Of a stretch of DNA of 64,000 nucleotides, positions 21,890-34,117 are shown piece after piece; position 1 is the stretch's first letter; each line of letters opens with the position of its first letter. The notes beneath the pieces were generated by a model, which saw nothing but the letters and a program-made list of their open reading frames with translations, was not told the origin of the DNA and made no database searches. Source of the DNA: Bufo bufo (taxonomy: Eukaryota; Chordata; Amphibia; Anura; Bufonidae); NCBI RefSeq assembly GCF_905171765.1, contig NC_053389.1, positions 782,508,772 through 782,572,771 of the forward strand, read 5' to 3'. The translations under genes were made by a program, and so were the position numbers.

Positions 21890-24800
21890 ATATAACCGCA
21901 GCGCTGACCTCTGAACTAATTAACTTTTTTGACCAACATACTTCAATAAAGATTTTACCACATATTACTACAGCGCTGAACGCTGAATAAAATTTGTTTT
22001 TCCACCAAAATAAATCACAAAAGATTTTACCACATATAACTGCAGCGCTGAACGCTGATTACAATTTGTTTTTCCACCGAAATACATCACAATAGATTTT
22101 ACCACATATTACTACAGCGCTAAACGCTGAATAAGATTTGTTTTTCCACCGAAATACATCAATAAAGATTTTACCGCATATAAGTACAGCGCTGAACACT
22201 GAATATGATTTGTTTTTTCACCCAAATACATCACAAAAGATTTTACCACATATATCTGCAGCGCTGAACGCTGATTACAATTTGTTTTTCCACCGAAATA
22301 CATCACAAAAGATTTTACCACATATTACTACAGCGCTGAACGCTGAATAAGATTTGTTTTTCCACCGAAATACATCAATAAAGATTTTACCGCATATAAG
22401 TACAGCGCTGAACACTGAATATGATTTGTTTTTTCACCCAAATACATCACAAAAGATTTTATATATAAATAACGGAACACGGAGATGGAGAGGGTGTTCG
22501 TATTCCCCCCGCACTATACTGACATCTCAGAAATGAACCGCTGCTCCCGACAGCAGCTCCTGGGAAGGTCCTGGAGCGTCCTGGTCGTCCGGCATCTATT
22601 CGCTTTGCTAAAGGATAATTTTGAAAGTGTGTAGAAGCCACACGGGGCCCCCACGCTGCAGATTTATCATGGAGACATCATGGAGATTTTACTGCATATA
22701 ACTACAGTGTTAAACGCTGAATAAAATTAGTTTTTCAACCGCAATACGGCAATAAAGATTTTACCACATATAACTGCAGCGCTGAACGCACATTACAATT
22801 TCTTTTTCCACCGAAACGCATCACAAAATATTTTACCGCATATTACTACAGCGCTGAACGCTGAATATGATTTGTTTTTCTTTTTTTGTATATTCTTTAC
22901 CTGATTTGGATGTAAATACCCTCAAATTAAAGCTGACAGTCTGCAGTTTAAGCACATCTTGTTTGTTTCATTTCAAATCTATTGTGGTGGTATATAGAGC
23001 AAAAAATGTTAGAATTGTGTCGATGTCCCAATATTTATGGACCTGACTGTAAATCTGCAGCGCTGAACGCTGAAAGCAATTTGTTTTTACACCGAAATAA
23101 GTCACAAAAGATTTTACTGCATATAACGGAACACGGAGATGGAGAGGGTGTTCGTATTCCCCCCGCACTATACTAACGTCTCAAAAATGAACCGCTGTCC
23201 CCAACAGCAGCTCCTGGGAAGGTCATGGAGCGTCCTGGTCGTCCGGCATCTATTCGCTTCGCTAAAGGATGATTTTGAAAGTGTGTAGAAGCCACACGGG
23301 GCCCCCACGAGGCAGATTTATCATAGAGACATCATGGAGATTTTACCGCATATAACTACAATGCTAAACGCTGAATAAAATTTGTTTTTCAACTGCAATA
23401 CGTCAATAAAGATTTTACCACATATAACTGCAGTGCTGAACGCACATTACAATTTCTTTTTCCACCAAAATGCATCACAAAAGATTTTACCGCATATTAC
23501 TACCGCGATGAACGCTGAATAAGATTTGTTTTTCCACCGAAATACGTCACAAAAGATTTTACCACATATAACTGCAGCGCTAAACGCTCATTACAGTTTG
23601 TTTTTCCACCGAAATAAAGATAAAGATTTTACCGCATATAAGTACAGCACTGAACGCTGAATAAGATTGGTTTTTCTACCAAAATACGTCACAAAAGATT
23701 TTACCATACATATAACCACCGCACTGACTGACTGCTAGCGCCGCTACTTCCGTGAACCTCTGCACCACTTCTTCCCGGGTAGGTAGGCTGCTGCGAAGCA
23801 GGTGTTCTACCCCAGGCACATTTGGCTCCCAGCAATGCTTTCAACACATATAACCGCCGCCTTGAACTGAGAATATGTTTTTCTCTTTGTACTGAAATAG
23901 GCCACTAAACACTTTCAAGACATATAACCGCCGCCAAAGTGAACTGAGAATGTATTTTTCTTTTTATACTGAAATAGGCCACTAAACGCTTTCAACACAT
24001 CTAACCGCTGCCGACGTGAACTTAGAATCAATTTTTTGACTGAAATACAAAATGACACATATAACCGCCGCATTGACTGACTGCTACAGCCGCTACTTCC
24101 GTGAACCCCTGCACCACTACTTCCCGGGTAGGTAGGCTTCTGTGAAGCAGGTGGTCTACCCCGGCCACGTTTGGCTCCCGACCTCCCACTGTTGCCACCC
24201 TGCTGACTCCCAGCCATGCTTTCAACACATATAACCGCCGATGTGAACTGAGAATATATTTTTCTTTTTGTACTGAAATAGACCAGTAAACACTTTCAGC
24301 AGAAATAAATGCACCAGTGAAGTGCGTATATATTTTTCTTTCTGTACTGAAATAGGCCACTGAATTCCTTTGCCACAAATAAGTGCACCTGTGAAGTGTG
24401 CATATTTTTTTCTTTCTATAATGAAATAGGCCACTGAACGCTCTCGCCACAAATAAGTGCACCAGTAAAGTGCGTATATATTTTTATTTTTTTTACTGTA
24501 ATACTCCCCTATACGCTTTCAACAGAAATAACTGCAGAAGTGAACTAAGGATATATTTATATTGTTGGACAGAAATAGGCCACTATACGCTTTGACCAGA
24601 AAAAACTTCAAGAGTGAAGTGAGTATATATTTTTCTTGTATTACTGAAATATGCCCCTATAGTCTTTCACCAAAAAAAACTTAAATAGTGCAGTGCGTAT
24701 ATATTTATCTTTTTTTTACTGTAATACGCCCCTATACGCTTTCAACAGAAATAACTGCAGAAGTGACCTGAGAATATATTTTTCTTGTTGGACTGAAATA

Positions 24801-24960
24801 GACACTATATGCTTTCATGAGAATTAACTGCAGAAATGCAGTGAGATTATATTTTTCTTGTTGTACTGAAATACGCCCCTATACGCTTTCAACAGAAATA
24901 ACTGCAGAAGTGAAATGCGTATATATTTTTCTTGTCGTACTGAATAAGATAATAAGATAT
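21890..24960. repeat. About 72-bp tandem array, degenerate
   Basis: Units carry AAAGATTTTACC(A/G)CATAT, CAGCGCTGAACGCTGA and TTTGTTTTTCCACCGAAATA at about 72-bp spacing (21900-23730). They grade into a diverged type with CTGAAATAGGCCACTA and TATATTTTTCTT (23830-24960). The array is interrupted by a Tc1-like end (22888-23049) and by two copies of a roughly 200-bp segment beginning GGAACACGGAGATGG (22474 and 23128, offset 654 bp), so part of it has been duplicated as a block. Confidence 0.88.
22888..23049 (-). mobile_element. Tc1/mariner-like terminal fragment inside the 72-bp array
   Basis: The end CCAATATTTATGGACCTGACTG followed by TA (23050-23051) resembles a Tc1-type tip read from outside as CAGTCAGGTCCATAAATATT. 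Only about 160 bp of one end is present; the other end and transposase are missing. Confidence 0.6.
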
Positions 24961-25515
24961 AAGCCACTGAAGGCTTTCCAACATAACACTTGCAGCCCAA
25001 CAATAAAATGCTGGAATGACAGAGCTGTCTAATGACTATTTGAATCCCCAAATAATCTTTCCCTGCACTTGTAAATCACTTTCCTATCAATGTTCTTAGC
25101 GCCTTCTGATGTCTCTCCCTGCACTAGGATGCTGTGAAATGATTCCTATCCTTTCCCTGCACATATAGTTTTTTCTGTGGTTTTTCCACTTGCTGTCCCT
25201 AGCGCCTTCACACGTTTGTCCCTGCACTCTGAATGCTGGAAAATGGCAGAATCTAAAATGGCTGTTGTATATATAGGGCTGTGACATCACAGGGCTGGCT
25301 GGCTGCTGATTGGCTGCATGCAAGCATGTCAATCTTGGTGATCCCGCCTTCCCAGAGTTCCTTGCCCCATGTCCTCAGTCCTCACACGTGTAGCCACCAT
25401 TTTTGGAAAATTGCGATTCGTTACCACGAAGCGCGAGGAAATTCGCTTTCGTTGTGAATTGAATTTTTCCTGACATTCGGATCGAATTCCACTTTGTCAG
25501 CTTTGATCATCTCTA
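24961..25515. other. Right subterminal region of the giant hAT-like element
   Basis: Contains CTTTCCCTGCAC/GTCCCTGCACT words repeated about every 60-90 bp (25060-25230), a TATATATAGGGC word and the GATTCG/GCGAGG-rich terminal 130 bp. No coding potential. Confidence 0.5.
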
Positions 25516-25523
25516 CTCCCAAC

Positions 25524-26008
25524 CTCCGACCATCCAGCACCTCCTGAATGGTCCATGATCAAAAGGTGATGAAGTCCATGCTGTCTTGCCTTCCCCACCA
25601 CATTCCAAGGTGATCTGTCTACAAAATGTTTATTCAGTGAAGCCCTCAGTAACATATAAATGGTTTACAGCACCTTCCCCCCTTCTCAGAATGTCTGTAA
25701 GATACATGACTCTAAAATGGTCTGTAGGTCCATGGCTGATAAGAGGAGGATGGAGGTTATGCATGATCACAAGCAGATTATGATGAGAAATAAGCTGGAC
25801 ATGAAGCCCCCGTCACATGCACTAAGGGAGAATTTCAATGGCATGGTAAGTGGAACAGCCAACTTCATGGCTGCCAAGCAGAGACAGGCTCAGAGATAAT
25901 GAGCCATCACTTAGGCAAGCTGAATGCAACACATTCCGATGGAAAATCTACTTCTTTCCTCTTACAGAGGCAGTGTACCTACCTACAGTGTAACCTATTG
26001 CCTGTGAC
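25524..26008. other. Unassigned sequence
   Basis: No repeat structure or domain-bearing frame was recognised. Two frames under 80 codons show no motif. Confidence 0.45.
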
Positions 26009-26011
26009 TAA

Positions 26012-26334
26012 GGCCTCCTTCACACGACTGTATGGCTTTTTCAGTATTTTGCGGTCCGCAAAAAACGGATCCACAAAAAATACGGATGACATCCATGTGC
26101 ATTCCGTTTTTTGTAGAACGGAACATCTGGCCCCTAATAGAACAGTTCTATCCTTGTCCGTTATGTGGACAATAATAGGACATGTTATATGTTTGAACGG
26201 AACGGAAATAAGGAAATATGGAAATGGAAGGCATACAGAGTACCTTCCGTTTTATTTTTTTGCGGATCCATTGAAATGAATGGTTCCGTATACAGAGCGT
26301 AAATGGGAAAAAAAAAGTTTGTGTGCAAGAGGCC
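26012..26334. mobile_element. Harbinger-type MITE
   Basis: Imperfect inverted ends GGCCTCCTTCACACGAC and the complement of GGCCTCTTGCACAC. TAA on both sides (26009-26011 and 26335-26337) fits the 3-bp TWA target of PIF/Harbinger. The interior carries GCGGTCCGCAAAAAACGGATCC-type words. No coding capacity. Confidence 0.75.
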
Positions 26335-26608
26335 TAATCCTGTGCTCTCCCTGTGAGACTGTTGTAACTATACACTAATGGCCCCACTTGAGGCTTCAAC
26401 TAATAGCCAGTTACCCCATGTTTCAAGCTTTTTTCTTAAAACAAGATCAGTAAGAGCCGTCATTCTGCAGGTAGTACTGTGTCTGCCTGATACCGTTCAC
26501 TGGAGTCATGTATATAACTTACAGGTCTGAAATATCCTTCATAAAAACGGACACTTTTACAAACAGCCAGGGGTATAACTTGTAGTTCATGGGGCCGAAT
26601 GAAAAATC
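26335..26608. other. Unassigned sequence between two MITEs
   Basis: Nothing recognised; no domain, repeat or structure. Confidence 0.4.
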
Positions 26609-26611
26609 TTT

Positions 26612-27212
26612 AAAGGAAAAGTGCCACCAAAAAGTTTATCTAGCACTTGAAACCAGATAATAACACATCTTCTTTTTTTCTAATCTTTTTTTAAATTCTG
26701 ATTACAGATTTTTTAAATTCTATTTCCTGAAAATGATTACGGTGGCGGCCATCTTGCCTGAGCTGTTCTTAACAAGATTTAGAAAGCATTAAGAAAATTG
26801 CTTTATGGCAGCCCCATGGTCCATAGACACAATGGTCAGAGGAGGGGACCTCGTTGACTTCTATGGGAGTTATCTAGGCATGCTCTGTGACCTGTGCAGA
26901 GGTCAGGAGGGAGTAGGTAAGCTGTGATATCACCTATTGTAAATGGTGGACAATGTGTTATCGATACACAGAGGTGATATCATTACAGGAAGGATCAAAA
27001 TGGCAGATAAGCAGATAACTGCAGTAAAGTAATCCGTACAGACCAAGAAGTGAAGCTTATTATTAGGCTTAGGGCCCAGTGCTAAAACTGCTGGAATTTA
27101 TGTTTTTTGTTAAAAAAAAAATATAGATATTGAAAATAGCATTATCAAAAATATGTTAAACATAAAAATGTGATTTAAACAATAGGTTATTTTATGATGA
27201 CACATCCCCTTT
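26612..27212. mobile_element. MITE with TTTAAAGG...CCCCTTTAA ends
   Basis: Left end TTTAAAGGAAAAGTGCCACC and right end GATGACACATCCCCTTTAA are imperfect inverted repeats. This end type recurs in the window (52016, 53917, 54911). The superfamily is uncertain because the duplicated target overlaps the AT-rich palindrome; Harbinger-like is possible. Confidence 0.55.
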
Positions 27213-27734
27213 AACAGAGCCCTTTCCTACTATGTGCAATTTATACAAGATAGATAGATATATAGATATTGACATATACTGATATAATCACTGATAAAGA
27301 CATAAACTACATGATTTGACTGTCCCTCAATAACCATAAAATTAATTCTTTGGGATGTGTCTTTCCTTATAAATGTTTCCTCTCTCTATTGCTCCCTGCC
27401 ATGATATTTGATTTTCATAATACACATGGACCCTGGAGCAGGCATTCCAGCAAATTAACGAGCTACACAGATCAATAGCCTGACATCGTAAATCCTTCCA
27501 GACATGCTGCTGCTAGATTGCTATCCCTACTAGATCGATACCCGGAGGAGCAGTGCAGCGAATCACCACCGAAATCAGAAATATGAATATTAGATTTCAC
27601 AGCTATTGTGCCTAATGCATTTATTAAAGGAGTCAGCACCATAGTGCACTAATATTACCTTGGGAAATTAGATAAGTATTCTGTGCAAAAGCTTGTTAAT
27701 ACCTTTACTGTTTACAATTACAGTAAAGAGAGAA
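27213..27734. other. Unassigned sequence
   Basis: AT-rich single-copy-looking DNA; no supported feature. Confidence 0.4.
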
Positions 27735-27763
27735 CATTAGATAAATAGATAGATAAAAAAGGC

Positions 27764-27796
<33 letters not shown>

Positions 27797-27803
27797 ACAA
27801 TAG

Positions 27804-27842
<39 letters not shown>

Positions 27843-27892
27843 ACAATAGAGATAGATTGATAGAACAATAGAGATAGATAGATAGATTTCTA
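27735..27892. repeat. (GATA)n microsatellite
   Basis: Runs of GATA/TAGA interrupted by three GAACAATAGA units, giving a compound tetranucleotide array. Confidence 0.95.
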
Positions 27893-28466
27893 TAACAGAA
27901 AGGTGTCAGAACACACATTTATCAATATACTTTATTTGCACCTGTTTTGGTGTAATTGTCATAACCTATGCATGTGTCAGAACTTGGCGGAAATTTCACT
28001 TTTACACCGAGCTCACAAAAAGTAAAAAATTGGTCATATGTAGTGTTGGGCGATCATGCTCGGCACATTGCGGTGTTTGGCCGAATACTGCGTGTGCTCG
28101 AGCGCTATGCTCAAGTCTCCTCCCCGCACCTTTGTTGGCTGGTACGCAGTCAATAAACATGCAGGTAAGTACTGCCTTCACTGTAATGCCGTAGCCATGT
28201 TGGATGCTGGTATTACAGTGATTGGCTAGACGGAACGCGTCATCGAGTGCTATATAGCACCCGAGGACACGTGTTCGGCTCAGTATTAGTCAGGGAGAGC
28301 TGGAGAGCAGAAGGGAGAGATAGTGTAGGGATTAAAATAGTAATATTTTAGTTTTTATACTTGTTATAGACCCAAAAGTACTTTTAAGGACTATTGTGTG
28401 TGGCAGCAATATATATTTTTAGCGCAACCTGTGCTAAATAACTTGCAATTGTTTGCACCACTACAA

Positions 28467-28950
28467 CGACATTATCTGCGCTACATCTTCTGTCTAACGT
28501 GTGCGCAGCCTAAAAATATCCGTGACACCCAGTGTACTTTTTCCGTAGACGGTGTCCGCTGCGGACAGTTACATTACCTGCGCTACATCTCCTGTATAAC
28601 GTTTGTGTATCTGAAATATCAGTGACATTCAGTCAAATTTTTTTGCTGCTGAAGGCAGCGACATTTCCTGCGCTACATCTCCTGTATAACGTTTGCGCAT
28701 TCTAAATATCAGTGACATTCATTCAGTGTAATTTTCTATTTTACGGTGGTGACAGCGACATTACTTGCGCTATACCTCCTGTTTAAAGTGTGCGCATCCT
28801 TAATATCCATGACATTCATTCAGTGTAATTTTTTATTAGCGGCTGGTGATAGCGACATTACTTGCACTATACCTCCTTTTTAATGTGTGCGCATCCTAAA
28901 AATATCTGTGACATTCTGTGTACTTTATTTGCCCATACACTTACAAAACC
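28467..28950 (+). repeat. About 95-bp subterminal tandem repeats of the third hAT
   Basis: Five diverged units share ACATTACCTGCGCTACATC, TGCGCATCCTAAA and GTGACATTCATTCAGTGTA words with a period near 95 bp. They lie just upstream of the transposase start, as in the outer hAT at 2-3.6 kb, suggesting a shared family architecture. Confidence 0.8.
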
Positions 28951-28998
28951 TGCGCTACTGTACATGTGACATACTTGCAAGCATATATACCATTTAAT

Positions 28999-31900
28999 AT
29001 GCTGAAGACGAGCAGTAAGGGACGGGGAAGTGGCCGTGCTGCTGATGGTGCACGCAGAGGCCGTGGCCCTGTGCACAGTGAAACTGTGCCAGCTAACAGA
29101 GCACAAGAAACACACTGATCCACGATACCTAGCTTCATGTCCCAGTATGCAGGGTGGTGCAGGACACCACTCTCGAAGTCAGACCAATGAGACCAGGTGG
29201 TCGGTTGGATTGCAGCAGATAATGCTTCCAGTTGGTTAATAACCACCCTGTCTTCCACAAAGTCCAGTGTAAGTAGCCAAGAGTCTGGTCAACAGAATCC
29301 TTACCCTGATACTCCTTCCACCCACCATGAAGAGTCTTGGCAAACAAGTGATCCCACACTCGGATATTCCGAGGAGCTGTTTTCATCACCATTCCTTAAT
29401 TTGGGCCTCTCGCCAAGCCGCTTGGAGAGGGACATGAGGAGAACTTGTGCCCTGATTCCCAAACTCTGGAGCATCCACAGTCAGAAGAAGATGACGGTGG
29501 GGAACGGCAATTAGTGTTTCACGAGGAAGATGATGATGATGAGACACACTTGCCAATAAGTCAACCACAATTAGTGTCTCAAGAGATTCGTGATGAGGAT
29601 GTGACACAGTTGTCAATAACTGAGGTTGTTGTTAGGTCAACAAGTCAGAAAGATGACCAAAGTGGGGAAGTGGAAGAGGAAGTTCTGGACGATGAAGTCA
29701 CTGACCTAACCTGGGAAGGTAGCAAGCCGAATGAGGACAGCAGTACAGAGGGGGAGGGATCCGCAGCACCGCTACAGGCTGGATAAGGCAGTGATGTGGC
29801 AAAAGGGAGAAGGCGGGTCACACCAAACAGGCCCGTAACTGTTCCCTGGAGCACCCCTTTGCGGCAATCTCCCTTGCCAAGGGGTACGTGTTCCGCAGTT
29901 TGGTGCTTTTTTGAGGAAAGTGCGGACAATAAAAGAATTGTCATTTGCAACCTGTGCGGTACCAAAATGAGCAGGGGCGTGAACACTAGCAACCTCACCA
30001 CCACGATCTGTCACATGGCATCAAAGCACCCTAATAGGTGGGCTGAACGCCTGGGTCCACAACCAGTGTCTGCAGGTCACACTACTGCCTCCTATTCCCC
30101 TGTGTTACATGCTGGCCAATCCCCTGTCCAAGACGCAGGCCCGGATGCCTCCCGCCATGCACCTGGACCTTTGCAAGCACCATCAGCTAGCATATCCACT
30201 TCTGTGTCCCAGCCAGTGTACAGATTTCTATACCCCAGGCCTTTGAACGATAGCGCAAATACCCAGCCACCCACCCACAGACCATAGCACTAAATGCGCA
30301 CCTTTCCAAATTGCTGGCACTGTAAATGTTGCCATTTAGGCTTGTGGACACTGAGGCTTTCCGCAGCCTGATGGTGGGGGCTGTCACGTGGTACAAATAT
30401 TTGCCACGGTGTGCAGTCCCAGCCTTACACCAGCATGTGCCCCGTAACATCACCCATGCCCTGACCAACGCAGTTATTGGGAAGGTCCACTTAATGACTG
30501 ACACATGGACATTACAAGTGCTTTTGGCCAGGGACGCTACATTTCCCTTACGGCACACTGGGTGAGCGTTGTGGAGGCCGGGAGCGAGTCGTACACTGGG
30601 ATGGCACAGGTGCTACTGGCGCCAACCATTGCGGGCCCTACTTCCATCAGGGTTTCCACGAACATCTACATTAGTGGCTGAAACCCCCTCTTCTCCTCCT
30701 CCGCCTCCTCCTACACTTCCACCTCTGAATTATCATCTTGCAGCACCAGTCAGACATCAGTCAGTAGCTGGAAGCAGTGTAGCACTGCAGTGGGGAAGCG
30801 GCAGCAGGCCGTGCTTAAACTGATCTGCTCAGATGACAAACAGCACAACGCCGCAGAGCTGTGGCAGGGGATAAGGGACCAGACTGAGCTGTGGCTCTCG
30901 CCACTCAACCTAGAACCAGGCATGGTTGTGTCTGATAATGGCCGTAACTTGGTGGCGGCTTTGGAGCTCAGCAAGCTCACACACATACCAAGCCTAGCCC
31001 ATGTGTTCAACCTAGTGGCTTAGCGGTTTCTCAAAACCGACCCCAATTTTCCTGAGCTACTGGTGCAGGTGCGCCGTGTGTGTGCCCATTTCCGCAAGTC
31101 ATCGACAGCTTCCGCCGGTCTGGCAACACAGCAGCAGCGGTTGCAATTGCCAGCTCACCGACTGTTGTGCGACGTGAGCATGCGCTGGAATTTCGCATTC
31201 CTCATGTTGGCCAGGCTTTGTGAGCAGCAGAGGGCAGTAGTGGAATACCAGCTGCAACATTGTAGTCGCCTTTCCAGTCAGCTTCCGTCTCTTCACAAGG
31301 GACAAGTGGGCATTGATGTCTGACCTCTGTGAGGTTTTATGCAACTTTGAGGAATCAACACAGATGGTGAGCAGCGATAACGCTATTATAAGCATAACCA
31401 TCCCACTTCTGTGTCTACTCAAATGATTGCTGCTCACAATTAAGGTGGACGCTTTGCATGTGGAAGAGGTGGAAATGGGGGAAGAAAGTACACAGGGTGA
31501 CAGCCAGACCACCCTCAGTTCGTCTTCTCAGCGCAAATTGGATAATGAGGAGGAGGAGGAGCAGGAGACGGTTGCCTTCACTAGAGAGGATAGTACCCAT
31601 GGAAGTTTTATTCCATCTGTTCAGTGTGGATGGGCCAAAGAGGAGGAAGAGGATGAGGAGATTGAAAGTCATCCTCCTGATGAGGACAGCAAAGTTTTGT
31701 CTGTTGGGACTCTGGCACACATGGCTGACTTTATGTTAGGCTACCTTTCCTGTGACCCTCGCAGTGTACGCATTTTGGCCAACACCGATTACTGGTTGTT
31801 CACCCTTCTAGACCCCCGCTAGATAGAGAAATTCTCATCTCTCATTCCTGTGGTGGAGAGGATGAGCAAAATTGTGCAATACCAGAAGGTCCTTGTGGAA

Positions 31901-32396
31901 AAATTGCTCCAAAAATTTCCAGCTGACAGAGTACGTAATTCTTTGGCCAACCAAGGAGGGGAGACGAGGGGAACACACAGCAGTTCCAACAGAGGCAAGG
32001 CAGCACTCTCCAAGGCCAGGGACAGTTTTATGGCACCCCGCCAGCACTCTCAACCTGATGCGCTGCTTAGTGTCACAAGGAGGGAAAATTTTGGGAAGAT
32101 GGTGAAGGAGTATGTAGCAGACCATGTCAGCGTCCTCAGTGATCCCTGTGTGCCTTACAACTATTAGGTCTCCAAGCTGGACATGTGACACGAACTGGCG
32201 CTCTACGCCTTGGAGGTGCTGGCCTGCCCCGGCGCCAGCATTTTGTCAGAGCGGGTATTTAGTGCTGCTGGGGGGCATAATAACTGATAAGCGCATCCGC
32301 CTGTCAACTGAAAATGCTGACTGGTTGACTCTTATAAAAATGAACAAGGCCTGGATTGCCCCTGACTTCTCTACTCCACCAGAGAAAAGCGGATGA
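28999..32396 (+). pseudogene. hAT transposase with BED zinc finger, second family (broken)
   Basis: Starts at ATG 28999 with a basic GRGSGRAADGARRGRG stretch, then an acidic linker (about 29450-29780). The BED finger at about 29910-30030 has VWCFFEESAD, CNLCG and H...H. The catalytic region has MTDTW (about 30500) and VVSDNGRNLV (about 30930). Middle: MRWNFAFLMLARL and LLDPR. C-terminal dimerisation domain: EVLACPGASILSERVFSAAGG (about 32210-32270), then WLTLIKMNKAWI, ending at 32396. Stops or shifts break it (for example 29784-29786, 31021-31023, 31820-31822, 32165-32167 and a shift near 32275). It belongs to the same BED-hAT group as the minus-strand pseudogene at 4254-7474 but is clearly a different family. 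Confidence 0.87.
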
Positions 32397-32529
32397 ACAT
32401 AAAGGCACTCTAAATGTGGCTTTTATGGTGTATTCAATACACTGTATTCCCATGCACCCCTTCCACCACTAAAAAGGGTACATGGTTCAATCTCCCTTTT
32501 CTCGTCCTCCTCCTCCTCAATCATATCAA

Positions 32530-32770
32530 CATGCTTATTAGGCTCAGCTCAGCAGCGGCCCCTCACCCATAATGTTTTAGAGGGTCACCAGCAGGCCCTC
32601 GCCCATAAAGTTTTAGATGGTCAGCTCAGCAGCAGGCCCTCACCCACAAAATTATTTAGTTGGTCAGCTCGGCAGCGGGCCCTCAAACCTAATGTTTTAG
32701 ATGATCAGCTCAGCAGCATGCCCTTGCCCCTAATGTTTTTGAGGGTCACCAGCATGCCAGCAATCATAAT
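32530..32770 (+). repeat. About 50-bp tandem repeats 3' of the hAT transposase
   Basis: About five units with GGTCAGCTCAGCAGC and GCCCTC(A/G)CCCATAATG words. Typical internal repeat in the 3' non-coding part of this hAT. Confidence 0.75.
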
Positions 32771-32988
32771 TTTTCAATGGTGTGTATGATGCCCTCCTTT
32801 ATGTGTAATAAAGGGTGTATTCTAATTTTTGGCAGCCCTTTCACTTAGTGCATAGGCTTTATGAGTGTAGGAGTCCCACTACCTGAACAATTGTACCACA
32901 ATGTGAATGAAACCCTCCTTTATATAATGTACAGGTTGTATCGGAGTGCCTCTTCCTTGTAATTTTTGGCAGCACTTGCACTTTATAT

Positions 32989-33093
32989 ACAAGTAGCTTA
33001 AGGCTGACATGTCAGCCTGCATTTGTGGGAGGGGCGTAGGCGCTCTTAAAAGGAGGCACGCCCTCTCCCCATTTGCGTGCGTTTTCTGGTGCC
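32989..33093 (+). repeat. Split direct repeat A1
   Basis: Begins ACAAGTAGCTTAAGGCTGAC and ends TTTTCTGGTGCC; the counterpart is A2 at 38569-38673, with no difference seen by eye. Confidence 0.9.
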
Positions 33094-34117
33094 ATCCCTC
33101 CTTAACGTCACGCCCCGTACTGCCGTGCTGCTCACCAGGTAAGTTGCTGAGGGTTCCCGATGCTCGCCGCTCGTTCCTGCTGCAAGGGTAAGTTAGTTAC
33201 TGTCCTCCCGAACCCCCTTCCCGGCGTGCGTCTCCCCCTCCGCCCGGTTCACCACTACCCACCTTCTGCTCCAGGTGGTGCGGCCGGCTCAATCCATGCT
33301 TCCGGCGCTGGCCTGGGCAGGTCACGTGTGACGCCGGGCAGCGCCTCCGTTGCCTTGGCAACGGAGCCTGCGTCGCGTGTCAAGCTCCCTCTCTCGGCTC
33401 TGGGCGTCACGGCAGCCTGCCGCTTGTTGTCCAGGACCTGTCGCCCGGGGGTGGGTCCGTCTATTGGCAGTTGTCTATTGTCAATAAAGTTCAAAAAAAA
33501 AAACTTTGGTCTCACACATACAGGCTCGGGCTCATGCGAACAGCCCAATTACAAACTCTTTTTCATATATATCAAATTCTAACTGCATGGCATGGTTATA
33601 TAGTAAACCACATGGCCCCTATGTGCCCTCCTCTATAATTCTGAGCCGCAGACAGCTGACGCGGCGAAACTTCCCCTCTGTCTGCATCTGTACACTCCGG
33701 CCTGTAAAAAAAAATAAAAAAATTAAAAAATCATTTAAAAACATTTGCACGCAGAGTTCAGCCACTCCACAAGTTTTTAACCCTTCACACCGCACGGTAG
33801 CAATTCACGCTACCCTCCACGTCAGGTCCTACAAACGCAGGTCATCCGTAGCCCACCAGAGTATTCTGTTAGATCACAGGGACATATAAAGATCCCTGGG
33901 TTATGGGTCAAGTAAATGGCGCAGTCTACGGACTACTACGAACCCCCCCCCCTCATGATACTGATTATTGTTGCAGACCCTGGGTACTCTGCCGTGCTAG
34001 CCACACATCGTCTGCCAGGGTTCTCAACAGTGTCGCCCGTGTCAACCGCCGCCTATTCCACTCTGCTACATCTGCGGACGTTTGTTTCGGTAAATACTTA
34101 TTTTCCTATGTCATATC
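33094..34117. other. 5' leader of the Ngaro-like element
   Basis: GC-rich start (33100-33480) with a hairpin-prone CCTCCGTTGCCTTGGCAACGGAGG palindrome region near 33343-33367 and an AATAAA at about 33483, then AT-rich sequence. No domain-bearing frame. An approximately 12-nt A run follows the AATAAA, so a retrocopied transcript end could be embedded here. Confidence 0.45.

Larger units (their letters stand above)
15403..25515. mobile_element. Giant hAT-like element (10.1 kb) packed with minisatellites
   Basis: Left tip TAGAGATGATC is matched by the complement at the right tip (GATCATCTCTA ending 25515). Flanks CGCCCAAC (15395-15402) and CTCCCAAC (25516-25523) agree at 7 of 8 positions, fitting an old hAT TSD. 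The ends are rich in TTCG/GAA words, as in other hATs here. No transposase motif is found in the interior, so it is non-autonomous. Contents in order: candidate LTR-like segment, unassigned stretch, 51-bp array with a large palindrome, about 72-bp array with a Tc1-like remnant, unassigned right subterminal stretch. The two tips could belong to different copies joined by deletion, but the matching flanks argue against it. Confidence 0.75.

Noticed and set aside
27735..27920. Short isoleucine/serine/tyrosine-rich minus-strand frame
   Set aside because: Translated (GATA)n microsatellite.
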